In this document: positions 1-6,690 of the stretch, one piece after another
How positions within the stretch are numbered: the stretch's first letter is position 1
How the letters are laid out: each line of letters opens with the position of its first letter
Assembly (NCBI GenBank): GCA_007571355.1
Contig: RKRO01000184.1
Location: forward strand, 1 to 10,349
DNA from: Candidatus Poribacteria bacterium
GTDB taxonomy: Bacteria > Poribacteria > WGA-4E > WGA-3G
Reading direction: 5' to 3'
Length of the DNA stretch: 10,349 nucleotides
Notes under the pieces: model-generated
The model's database searches: none
What the model saw: only the letters and a program-made list of their open reading frames with translations
What the model was told of the DNA's origin: nothing
Translations under genes and position numbers: made by a program

Positions 1-384
1 TTCCCTGAGAATCCAGATGTTGTCGTCCAAGTCAGCGGGAAACAATTCAATTGGGATATGACATACCCTGGACCCGATAACGAATTCGAGACAGAGGATG
101 ACCTGACATTGGAAAATGAACTGCATGTACCCATCAACGCGGTCGTGCATATCCGGTTAACCTCCATAGATGTCATTCACAGTTTCTTTGTCCCGGAATT
201 AAGACTTAAACAGGATGCATTGCCCAACAGATTTATCAATGTCTGGTTTGAGGCGACAAAGGCAGGACGGTATGAGATTCCGTGTGCCGAGCTCTGTGGG
301 TTCGGACACTCTGGGATGCTCGGCTATCTCAATGTGCACGAACAAACCGACTACGACGCTTGGGTGCAAGAAAGATGGCCGTAG
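1..384 (+). CDS. coxB: Cytochrome c oxidase subunit II, C-terminal CuA domain (5' truncated)
   Basis: The reading frame is open from base 1 to a TAG at 382-384, so the N-terminal membrane hairpin lies outside the window. The 127 visible residues form the periplasmic cupredoxin domain that takes electrons from cytochrome c and passes them to heme a in CoxA. Numbering from the first visible codon, the full CuA ligand set is present: H60 in HSFFVPELR, then C95, E97, C99, H103 and M106 in CAELCGFGHSGM. The protein ends about 20 residues after the CuA loop and has no CxxCH, so it is not a cytochrome c-fused (caa3) type. Position 16 is Phe (QFNW) where Paracoccus and mitochondrial subunits have QWYW; I place the electron-entry Trp there by pattern. 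The next gene, coxA, starts 45 bp downstream. Confidence 0.96.
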   Translation, partial: FPENPDVVVQVSGKQFNWDMTYPGPDNEFETEDDLTLENELHVPINAVVHIRLTSIDVIHSFFVPELRLKQDALPNRFINVWFEATKAGRYEIPCAELCGFGHSGMLGYLNVHEQTDYDAWVQERWP

Positions 385-429
385 GGACGAGGCTACCTCG
401 CCTATACAGGCTGAAGGAGGAGAATAAAG

Positions 430-2253
430 ATGAACGATAACGAACATACAGAACATCATCACGAAGAAAGTTTTATCCGTAAATATATCTTTTCGCTCGA
501 CCACAAGATGATCGGTAAGCAGTTCCTTATTTATGGACTTATTATGTTTTTCCTCGGTGGCGGGCTTGCGCTGCTTTTTAGGTGGCAACTTGCGTATCCT
601 GAAAGACCGTTACCCATCATCGGTGCCTCGCAACAATACATGGAAGAAGGTGAAATCGTCACCGGTGCCGACAGGATGTGGGAACGCATCTACGAATCCG
701 AAAAAGAAGAATGGCTCGAAGTCAATATGCCTAACGGGGTCGTTGAACCTGCATTTTACAACATGCTTTTTACAATGCATGCCACTGTTATGGTGTTCTT
801 CGTTGTCGTACCGCTCTTGGTCGGTGCTTTCGGAAACTTCTTAATTCCGTTGATGATTGGCACACGCGATATGGCGTTTCCAATCCTCAATATGCTCTCA
901 TTCTGGTTCGCCGTCCTCGCAGCGATGATAATGATGATCGGGTTTTTTGTCCCGGGCGGACACGCCGCAGCGGGGTGGACAGGTTATACACCGCTTTCTT
1001 CGGATGCACAATGGACAGGCGTGGAATGGGGACAAATCCTCTGGGGGCTTAGTCTTTTCGTTCAGGGTCTATCTTCGCTCGTCGGGTCTATTAACTATAT
1101 CACGACGGTTATCAATATGCGTGCCCCCGGAATGACGTTCTTCCGCATGCCATTGGTCATCTGGTCGCTTTTCATCGTTGCGATCCTTTTGCTACTCGCT
1201 TTCCCGGTGCTGTCGTCTGCAATTGTGCTTCTCGTCTTTGACAGACTTGCTGGAACAACCTTCTTCACTGCGACAGCGGAAGGGGGCGGGGATCCGCTGC
1301 TCTGGCAACACCTCTTCTGGTTCTTCGGACACCCGGAAGTCTATATCCTCATCTTGCCCGGTATGGGCATCGCCTCCGAATTGATCGCTGTCTTTTCACG
1401 CAAACCGATCTTCGGCTATCGTTCCATGGTCTACGCCATGATCGCTATCGCGTTTTTGGGGTGGATCGTCTGGGGGCATCACATGTTCCAGAGCGGGATG
1501 CGTCCAGGTTTAGGCTCCATATTCATGACAACAACCATGCTCATTGCAGTGCCATCAGCCATTAAGACGTTTAACTGGCTGGGGACAATGTTCCGTGGGT
1601 CTATCCGATTTACAACGCCGATGCTTCATGGTATCGCTTTCGTTTCGATGTTTGTGATTGGCGGACTCAGCGGTATCTACATGGCAAACACGCCGGTCGA
1701 TATTTACGTCCACGATACCTACTACATTGTGGCGCATATTCACTACGTTGTGTTCGGGGGAAGTCTGTTCGCTATTTTCGGCGGTATCATCTTCTGGTTC
1801 CCGAAAATGTATGGACGCTATATGAACGATACACTCTCCAAAATTCATTTCTGGTTGACTTTCATCGCGTTCAATTGCACCTTTTTCCCGATGCATATTC
1901 TCGGAGTCGGTGGACACATGCGGCGAATCTCCAACCCGCTGCAGTATGAGTTCCTCCAACAGTTTGAAGGCATGAATATCTTTATCACAATGAGTGCATT
2001 CACGCTCGGCTTCGCGCAGTTAATACTCGTCTTCAACTTCTTCTGGAGCATATACAAAGGGAAAGTCGCTGAACAGAACCCGTGGCACGTAACCACATTG
2101 GAATGGGAAGCACCGACACCCGTACCGCACGGCAACTTCGGTCAAATTCCGACTGTCTACCGCGGTCCCTATGAATATAGTGTACCGGGCGAAGAATCTG
2201 ATTGGCTGCCGCAGGCACAGCCTGAACACGCACCGGCAACAAGCGGCGACTAA
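430..2253 (+). CDS. coxA: Cytochrome c oxidase subunit I (aa3-type, A1 family)
   Basis: This is the 607-residue catalytic subunit that reduces O2 to water and pumps protons across the inner membrane. Metal ligands are all visible: H117 and H438 for low-spin heme a, H436 for heme a3, and H301, H350 and H351 for CuB. Y305 in GHPEVY is the expected His-Tyr cross-link residue. E303 in GHPEV, the D-channel Asp in GTRDMAFP and K379 in AVPSAIKTF (28 residues after the HH pair, as in mitochondrial enzymes) mark an A1-type pump with D and K channels. H428/D429 in VHDTYY match the Mg-site region. A long periplasmic loop of about 50 residues (roughly 57-108, acidic and Trp-rich) separates helices I and II. 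The ATG at 430 follows an excellent AAGGAGG at 414-420. The His-rich N-terminus (EHTEHHHEE) could bind metal but may be incidental. Confidence 0.98.
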   Translation: MNDNEHTEHHHEESFIRKYIFSLDHKMIGKQFLIYGLIMFFLGGGLALLFRWQLAYPERPLPIIGASQQYMEEGEIVTGADRMWERIYESEKEEWLEVNMPNGVVEPAFYNMLFTMHATVMVFFVVVPLLVGAFGNFLIPLMIGTRDMAFPILNMLSFWFAVLAAMIMMIGFFVPGGHAAAGWTGYTPLSSDAQWTGVEWGQILWGLSLFVQGLSSLVGSINYITTVINMRAPGMTFFRMPLVIWSLFIVAILLLLAFPVLSSAIVLLVFDRLAGTTFFTATAEGGGDPLLWQHLFWFFGHPEVYILILPGMGIASELIAVFSRKPIFGYRSMVYAMIAIAFLGWIVWGHHMFQSGMRPGLGSIFMTTTMLIAVPSAIKTFNWLGTMFRGSIRFTTPMLHGIAFVSMFVIGGLSGIYMANTPVDIYVHDTYYIVAHIHYVVFGGSLFAIFGGIIFWFPKMYGRYMNDTLSKIHFWLTFIAFNCTFFPMHILGVGGHMRRISNPLQYEFLQQFEGMNIFITMSAFTLGFAQLILVFNFFWSIYKGKVAEQNPWHVTTLEWEAPTPVPHGNFGQIPTVYRGPYEYSVPGEESDWLPQAQPEHAPATSGD

Positions 2254-2310
2254 GAAATTGAGGAAGAATGGAAAGGATCTTCCACGCTTTTTGTGTATCT
2301 GGAATTTAGC

Positions 2311-3246
2311 ATGCAGCAACACATGGGTTATCGTCTATGGCTACACAGAACGGCACGCCTCACCGCAGGCGCGACCTTCGTGTTGATTGTCATCGGCGGG
2401 ATTGTCACAAGCACAGACTCCGGATTGGCGGTACCTGATTGGCCAACAACCTTCGGGCAAAACATGTTCCTCTATCCACTATCAGAGATGGTAGGCGGTA
2501 TCCTATACGAACATAGCCATCGCCTCATGGGATCTCTCGTCGGAATGTTGACAATCGCTCTCTTCGTCTTGCTATTGGCAAGAGATTCCCGCAAATGGCT
2601 AAAGTGGCTCGGACTCGCAGCGTTGGTCGCTGTAATTGTGCAAGGGGTGCTCGGTGGACTTCGGGTTACGCAAATTAACCGCAACTTCGCCATCGTACAC
2701 GCCTGTCTGGCGCAAGCGTTTTTCGCACTGATCTGCGGCATCGCGTGGTTCACTTCTCGCGATGGGTGGCAAGATATGTCTACAACGACAGGCGAGACAG
2801 CACGGAAGTTGCGCCGCTTAAGCCTAATTACGACGTGCCTCATCTATGTACAACTTATCTTTGGGGCGATTTTACGGCATACAGGGAGCAGACTCGACGC
2901 ACACCTGCTTTTCGCTTTCTTAGTGGCACTGCATGTCTTTTTGCTGGCAAGACGTATATTGGCAGTGGACAGTGAAGCAGGCGGAATTGGACAATCAATG
3001 CCATTCTTATTGCTTGGACTGCTTGTTGTTCAGTTGATGCTCGGCACTGGAGCGTTTTTCGCGAAACTAACTGCATTCGGCGAGACGTTTGCAACCGCGC
3101 TCACGGTCACAATTACGACTGCACATGTCGCTGTTGGTGCCCTCATGTTAGTAAGCAGTTTTGTGCTGACCCTGAAGATTTACAGGTTTACTGATGTATC
3201 GGGAACTGTTGAAACGCAGGCAAGTGGCGCGTTGGCTACGGAATGA
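2311..3246 (+). CDS. ctaA: Heme A synthase (COX15/CtaA family)
   Basis: An inner-membrane monooxygenase-like enzyme that converts the C8 methyl of heme O to formyl, giving heme A for CoxA. From the chosen ATG it has 311 residues and about eight hydrophobic segments. N-terminal half signatures are GGIVTSTDSGLAVPDWP (30-46) and the EHSHR motif (E67, H70). H130 is the partner heme ligand. The second half has RHTGSR (189-194) with H198 and H272 as likely ligands of the other heme site. The extracellular loop after VPDWP has no Cys pair, unlike the Bacillus enzyme. The frame is open up to the coxA stop, and a GTG at 2293 would add six residues. I prefer ATG 2311 because GGAA lies six bases upstream and the family normally starts just before a WLHR-like segment. 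ATG 2323 is also possible. Same strand, 57 bp after coxA. Confidence 0.93.
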   Translation: MQQHMGYRLWLHRTARLTAGATFVLIVIGGIVTSTDSGLAVPDWPTTFGQNMFLYPLSEMVGGILYEHSHRLMGSLVGMLTIALFVLLLARDSRKWLKWLGLAALVAVIVQGVLGGLRVTQINRNFAIVHACLAQAFFALICGIAWFTSRDGWQDMSTTTGETARKLRRLSLITTCLIYVQLIFGAILRHTGSRLDAHLLFAFLVALHVFLLARRILAVDSEAGGIGQSMPFLLLGLLVVQLMLGTGAFFAKLTAFGETFATALTVTITTAHVAVGALMLVSSFVLTLKIYRFTDVSGTVETQASGALATE

Positions 3247-3272
3247 GATGGACATACTGAGTACATTTGTCG

Positions 3273-3337
3273 TCGTAGTGCGATTCATCGCACGTTCTGT
3301 AGGTGCATACAACGGGTAATAAATTACCCTACTACGA
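3273..3337 (+). repeat. Intergenic double-hairpin element between ctaA and ctaB
   Basis: The 124-bp gap holds two perfect hairpins: GTGCGA-TTCA-TCGCAC at 3278-3293 and GGGTAA-TAAA-TTACCC at 3314-3329. TCGTAG (3273-3278) and CTACGA (3332-3337) are complementary, so the two hairpins could be closed into a three-way junction, with one base shared between outer stem and first hairpin. No T-run follows either stem, so a classical intrinsic terminator is unlikely. An RNA processing or stability element, or a palindromic repeat copy, fits better. The string GTAGGTGC at 3299-3306 recurs in the hairpin at 7569-7576. Confidence 0.55.
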
Positions 3338-3370
3338 ACTAATAGAACGATACCTAAAGTTAATAAAAAA

Positions 3371-4297
3371 ATGGGTTCAACAACGGTAACGCTACCAGAC
3401 AAGACAGATACAGCACATCCACCGTCGAGGTATTCGGTTTTCGTACGGCGCGCGACGGACTATGTCGAGCTCGTCAAGCCACGGCTGGTGGTGATGATCC
3501 TCATTACGACCGCCGCAGGCTTCTATCTCGGCGCACAGCAGACAATGGATTGGATGCTCTGTTTGCATACGTTGATCGGTGCGGGGCTGACTGCCGCCGG
3601 CGTATTAGGACTTAATCAATACCTGGAACGGGATGCCGATGCAAAGATGAAACGGACACAAGACAGACCACTGCCGGGGGGAAGAATGCGTCCAGTGGAG
3701 GCACTTGCCGTTGGTGCTGTTCTCACAGGGAGTGGAATGCTTTATCTGACGTTCATTGTCAATACTTTGAGCGGATTTGTTATTTCGTTGATAGTCGTGA
3801 GTTATCTATTTCTCTATACGCCGCTGAAGCGGAAGACTTCGTTGTGTACGCTTATAGGTGCCGTACCGGGCGCGCTTCCGCCTGTTGTCGGATGGGTCGC
3901 AGCGCGAGGGACGCTGACAGGTGAGGCATGGGTGCTATTTGCGATACTCTTTTTATGGCAGCTGCCCCATTCGCTCGCAATTGCTTACATCTATCGTGAA
4001 GACTACGCAAGAGCTGGATTCCGTCTCTTACCTGTCATTCATCCGGATGGCGCAAGCACATGCCGTCAAATTGTGGTAAATTGTGTTGCACTCTTCGGTA
4101 TCGGCTTGTTACCGACATGGTACAACATTGCGGGTAGTGTCTATTTCTTCACGGCACTGCTGGCAGGCGGTACGTTCTTGGCGATTGGGATTTATTTGGC
4201 GCGCACACGCACCATAAAAGCCGCACGCTATCTGTTGTACGCTTCACTGCTCTATCTGCCGGTGGTATTTATTACGATGGCATTGGATAAAACTTAA
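3371..4297 (+). CDS. ctaB: Protoheme IX farnesyltransferase (heme O synthase, UbiA family)
   Basis: This inner-membrane prenyltransferase adds a farnesyl chain from farnesyl diphosphate to heme B, making heme O for CtaA. The 308 residues have the two UbiA Asp-rich loops. The first is N82QYLERDADAKMKRT followed by RPLPGGRM, binding Mg-diphosphate. The second is YREDYARAGFRLLP (208-221, D211). YTPLKRKTS (149-157) and GAVPGALPPVVGW (163-175) are characteristic of the CtaB/COX10 branch. About nine hydrophobic segments follow a 30-residue soluble N-terminus. The ATG at 3371 lies in an A-rich stretch with no clear Shine-Dalgarno, so initiation may be weak or the start slightly different. Its last 13 codons plus stop recur, diverged, at 5994-6035 beyond the RM genes. 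Confidence 0.96.
   Translation: MGSTTVTLPDKTDTAHPPSRYSVFVRRATDYVELVKPRLVVMILITTAAGFYLGAQQTMDWMLCLHTLIGAGLTAAGVLGLNQYLERDADAKMKRTQDRPLPGGRMRPVEALAVGAVLTGSGMLYLTFIVNTLSGFVISLIVVSYLFLYTPLKRKTSLCTLIGAVPGALPPVVGWVAARGTLTGEAWVLFAILFLWQLPHSLAIAYIYREDYARAGFRLLPVIHPDGASTCRQIVVNCVALFGIGLLPTWYNIAGSVYFFTALLAGGTFLAIGIYLARTRTIKAARYLLYASLLYLPVVFITMALDKT
4256..4297 (+). repeat. Upstream copy of 42-bp direct repeat (ctaB 3' end)
   Basis: This is the last 13 codons plus stop of the intact ctaB (LPVVFITMALDKT). It matches 5994-6035 at 36 of 42 positions, exactly 1738 bp apart. The six differences lie one per codon: a Leu first base, four third bases, and the second base of the last sense codon. Only the last changes the residue, Thr here versus Ile in the downstream copy. 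Similarity fades upstream of the repeat and I see no clear match after the stop. Confidence 0.85.
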
Positions 4298-4334
4298 TAT
4301 TGCGGGTGTTGCGTTATTAACTTAGGGGTAACTT

Positions 4335-5222
4335 ATGTCTGGGCAGAAAATCAATCGGGCAAGTACAGATAAGAATATGGAACGAAAGGTTAAAAACCGA
4401 AAGGAAAAAGCGGCAGCTCGCGGAAAACATTATTACGCGAATGCACATAATTTTAATAAGCAAAATAACCCATTTCCTGCTGAATTTACGAACAAAATTA
4501 TGTGCGGCGACTCACAAATTGTCCTAAAGCAGTTACCGGACAATTGTATAGACCTTATTCTTACGTCGCCTCCCTACAATTTCGGACTGGATTACGAGGA
4601 TACAGAAGATACTTTTGCCTGGGACACTTACTTCAAGGTTTTGTTTGGGATCTTTGATGAATGCATCAGGGTTCTGAAATATGGCGGGCGCATCATCGTT
4701 AACGTTCAACCGCTATTTTCAGATTATATTCCAACGCATCACCTCATTTCTCAATACTTTATTCGCAAAAAACTCATCTGGAAGGGTGAGATCTTATGGG
4801 AAAAAAACCACTACAACTGTAAGTATACTGCTTGGGGAAGTTGGAAAAGTCCATCAAGCCCTTATCTGAAATATACGTGGGAATTTTTAGAAGTCTTTTG
4901 CAAAGGATCTCTAAAAAAATCAGGCGATCCAAAGAATGCCGATATTGATGCCGAATCATTCAAGGAATGGGTAACAGCAAAATGGACAATTGCTCCAGAA
5001 CGGAATATGGGCAAATTTAAGCACCCTGCGATGTTTCCAGAAGAATTAGCAAATAGAGTACTGAAACTCTTCAGTTTCAAGGATGATGTCATTCTCGATC
5101 CTTTTGCAGGTGTTGGAACTACCTGTCTTTCTGCACATAAAAATCAACGGCGTTACTTCGGTATAGACATTTCACCTGAATATTGCCGAACTGCCGAGGA
5201 TCGGTTGCGGCTTTTGTTTTAG
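4335..5222 (+). CDS. DNA methyltransferase, N4-cytosine/N6-adenine type (beta-group order)
   Basis: A SAM-dependent DNA amino-methyltransferase of 295 residues, probably the modification half of a type II system. Catalytic motif IV is TSPPY at 77-81, the form usual for N4-cytosine enzymes although some adenine enzymes also use it. The SAM-binding motif DPFAGVGTT (255-263) comes near the C-terminus, so the order IV-then-I gives the beta group (N6_N4_Mtase fold). AWGSWKSPSSPYLKYTWEF (166-184) and HPAMFPEEL (230-238) are typical accompanying blocks. FGIDISPEYC (275-284) follows the SAM motif, as expected. The Lys/Arg-rich first 35 residues look like a DNA-contacting extension. AGGGGT at 4324-4329 suits ATG 4335. 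Specificity cannot be read from sequence. The gene sits 37 bp after ctaB and 37 bp before the nuclease. Confidence 0.9.
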   Translation: MSGQKINRASTDKNMERKVKNRKEKAAARGKHYYANAHNFNKQNNPFPAEFTNKIMCGDSQIVLKQLPDNCIDLILTSPPYNFGLDYEDTEDTFAWDTYFKVLFGIFDECIRVLKYGGRIIVNVQPLFSDYIPTHHLISQYFIRKKLIWKGEILWEKNHYNCKYTAWGSWKSPSSPYLKYTWEFLEVFCKGSLKKSGDPKNADIDAESFKEWVTAKWTIAPERNMGKFKHPAMFPEELANRVLKLFSFKDDVILDPFAGVGTTCLSAHKNQRRYFGIDISPEYCRTAEDRLRLLF

Positions 5223-5259
5223 TACAATGAGGATCCATTTTATAAGAGAGAACCGCTAG

Positions 5260-5952
5260 ATGCCACTTCGTTATCCGGATTATGAGTCGATTGTAGATTT
5301 ATATACGCAAAGCATTTACTTAATGTACGATATGACTCCAGGACAAATTCGTGGTGCAAAAGGCGCGCTTGTAGAGAATATCGTTGAAGCTATCGTTGCT
5401 CTGGCATGGTCCGAATTGGGTGGTAAGGCAAACCGATTTAATATTTGGAAACAAACAAGAGAAATCATGATTGAAGACGATTATGTTGAGAACCTCACCC
5501 CCCAAAGCGTCCGGAACCATGTTCAGAAGAATAGAGGAAGATATATTTGTAAGATAGAACTTGATAGATCAGTAGAGATAGACAATAATTTAATTTTAGG
5601 CATAGAATGCAAGTCATACATAGAAAACGCTATGCTAAAAAGAACTTTAAAAGATTTTGAATTAATAGCAAAACTTCTCTATCCAAAACTGATCTTTTGT
5701 GTATTTCAACTCGAAAATGGCTTAGGTGGAGATTACGGAGAAGTGAGTAAACTGCAACAATTCGGCAGTGAAACAACGCATACGCTCCTATCTCACACGC
5801 CAAATGTTTCTTTGGAGATTATAACACTGCTTGATGGTGACAGAAAATCAAACCGAGAAATACATAAACAAGAGTACTTTAAGGAACTACCTATTGTAAA
5901 TGTTGAAACTTGTGTCCGGAAATTTCGAGACTTACTTGCGGATTTTATTTAA
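5260..5952 (+). CDS. Probable type II restriction endonuclease, PD-(D/E)XK-like
   Basis: A soluble 230-residue protein immediately downstream of the methyltransferase. I do not recognise a named family by sequence. The central block LILGIECKSY (111-120) matches the second half of a PD-(D/E)XK nuclease core, with E116 and K118 as candidate catalytic residues. D102 (or D108) is the candidate metal-binding Asp at the preceding turn, and E40 in KGALVENIVEA may be the helix acidic residue. Hydrophobic strands PKLIFCVFQL (142-151) and SLEIITLLDG (184-193) fit the remaining core. The length suits a simple type II enzyme. Pairing with a TSPPY methyltransferase is the main support for the role, and the cognate site is unknown. 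The 37-bp spacer has only a weak purine-rich AAGAGAG before ATG 5260. The gene is AT-rich compared with its neighbours. Confidence 0.72.
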   Translation: MPLRYPDYESIVDLYTQSIYLMYDMTPGQIRGAKGALVENIVEAIVALAWSELGGKANRFNIWKQTREIMIEDDYVENLTPQSVRNHVQKNRGRYICKIELDRSVEIDNNLILGIECKSYIENAMLKRTLKDFELIAKLLYPKLIFCVFQLENGLGGDYGEVSKLQQFGSETTHTLLSHTPNVSLEIITLLDGDRKSNREIHKQEYFKELPIVNVETCVRKFRDLLADFI

Positions 5953-5993
5953 TTGAGTATTCATAGAAGAATTGCGTAAGTCCTATTTAAGTT

Positions 5994-6035
5994 TTGCCGG
6001 TGGTGTTTATCACGATGGCGTTGGATAAGATTTAA
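5994..6035 (+). pseudogene. Remnant ctaB 3' end (downstream copy of 42-bp repeat)
   Basis: Read in frame from 5994 it encodes LPVVFITMALDK then Ile and TAA, the same as the end of CtaB except for the last residue. A stop codon lies two codons upstream in this frame and no start is present, so it cannot be a gene. The stop region AAAGGG (6034-6039) doubles as a Shine-Dalgarno for the DUF805 gene at 6050. That tight 14-bp spacing suggests this copy is the ancestral ctaB-DUF805 junction. Confidence 0.8.
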
Positions 6036-6049
6036 AGGGTTAGCATCAG

Positions 6050-6436
6050 ATGACGTTATTTCAAACTTTATTCTCATTCAGAGGTCGAATGAATCGGGCA
6101 CAATTTTGGCAGATGCGCCTTTTTATTATCGTCACTACTGGGATCCTGGGGCTTATTGTTTTTGAAATCAGCAAATCAGGGATAGATGGTCCAATCAGAT
6201 ATGTGCTTGTTGTATTTGGTGTGCTTAGTTTATTTTTGGGGCTTATTTTTTGGTTTTGGTCCGGTTTGGCAGTAGATGCAAAACGTTGGCACGATAGGAA
6301 CAAATCTGCTTGGTGGATACTGATTGAATTTATCCCGCTTATTGGGGCGATTTGGTCATTTATTGAATTGGGATTTCTCAAAGGAACGGATAGCCCGAAT
6401 CGTTTTGGACCTGATCCATTGAAGGTGAACTTATGA
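6050..6436 (+). CDS. DUF805 family inner-membrane protein
   Basis: A 128-residue membrane protein with the DUF805 hallmarks in order: FRGRMNRAQFW at 10-20, KRWHDRNKSAWW at 78-89, and the terminal NRFGPDP at 117-123. Three to four hydrophobic segments lie at about 22-40, 50-72 and 88-108. The family is widespread (E. coli YhaH/YhaI type) and its function is not established, so none is assigned. AAAGGG at 6034-6039 precedes ATG 6050 by 10 bases. The stop overlaps the next start as ATGA (6433-6436), so the two are probably translationally coupled. It sits between the ctaB remnant and a subunit III gene, which is not a usual oxidase neighbour. Composition (about 43% G+C at 6241-6300) is below coxA, so transfer is possible but not shown. 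Confidence 0.88.
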   Translation: MTLFQTLFSFRGRMNRAQFWQMRLFIIVTTGILGLIVFEISKSGIDGPIRYVLVVFGVLSLFLGLIFWFWSGLAVDAKRWHDRNKSAWWILIEFIPLIGAIWSFIELGFLKGTDSPNRFGPDPLKVNL

Positions 6437-6690
6437 ACGTGCCAGAACATCGCAAGCGAAACCTCCGCCTTGGTCTTATCTTATCCGGGCTGTTTGTTGT
6501 TCTGTTTATCATCGCAACGCGGATAATGGTTACAGGGAGCAAAGTGCCTCCGGCTGTTGAAGGTGCGATGGAGAGTATTAAAGCACCGGTTTTGTGGTTC
6601 ATCGGGCTGTTTCTTGTTATTGTGGCAATCGTTGAAGTTGGACTTCGGATCGTAAAAAGAAGAGTACGTGAAAATGGAAACCCAGAATAA
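6433..6690 (+). CDS. Small two-helix membrane protein, unrecognised
   Basis: An 85-residue protein I cannot assign to a family. It has a basic start (HRKRNLR, 6-12) followed by a membrane helix at about 12-33. A short external loop with VTGSKVPPAVEG (33-44) leads to a second helix at about 52-74 and a basic tail (RIVKRRVRE). The charge pattern predicts both ends in the cytoplasm. The start overlaps the DUF805 stop (ATGA) and AAGGTG at 6422-6427 is a plausible ribosome site. Its 3' end overlaps the following subunit III gene by 17 bases, so it is embedded in the operon. It may be an accessory or assembly subunit of the oxidase, inferred from position only. Confidence 0.75.
   Translation: MNVPEHRKRNLRLGLILSGLFVVLFIIATRIMVTGSKVPPAVEGAMESIKAPVLWFIGLFLVIVAIVEVGLRIVKRRVRENGNPE

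Larger units (their letters stand above)
4298..5993 (+). mobile_element. Putative inserted restriction-modification cassette bounded by ctaB-end repeats
   Basis: This is the segment between the two copies of the ctaB 3' end. It holds only the methyltransferase and the nuclease plus short spacers. No integrase, transposase or terminal inverted repeat is visible, so it is not a recognisable IS or integrative element. Base composition drops in the nuclease gene: the line at 5581-5640 is 28% G+C by hand count, against 50% for coxA 1141-1200. Unrelated function, composition and bounding repeats together argue for acquisition. The exact ends and mechanism are inferred. Confidence 0.5.

Noticed and set aside
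1..384. Subunit II of a caa3 oxidase with fused cytochrome c
   Set aside because: The protein stops about 20 residues after the CuA motif and has no CxxCH.
1555..1959. 134-codon open frame on the minus strand inside coxA
   Set aside because: It lies wholly antisense to a clearly conserved part of coxA and its translation shows no domain. It is a by-product of coxA codon usage.
4298..4334. Promoter for the RM genes in the 37-bp gap after ctaB
   Set aside because: I could not find a convincing -35/-10 pair with proper spacing in or near this gap.
4298..5993. Insertion sequence or integrative element carrying the RM genes
   Set aside because: No transposase, integrase, tRNA or terminal inverted repeats are visible. 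Only the ctaB-end direct repeat supports mobility, so it is called a putative cassette only.
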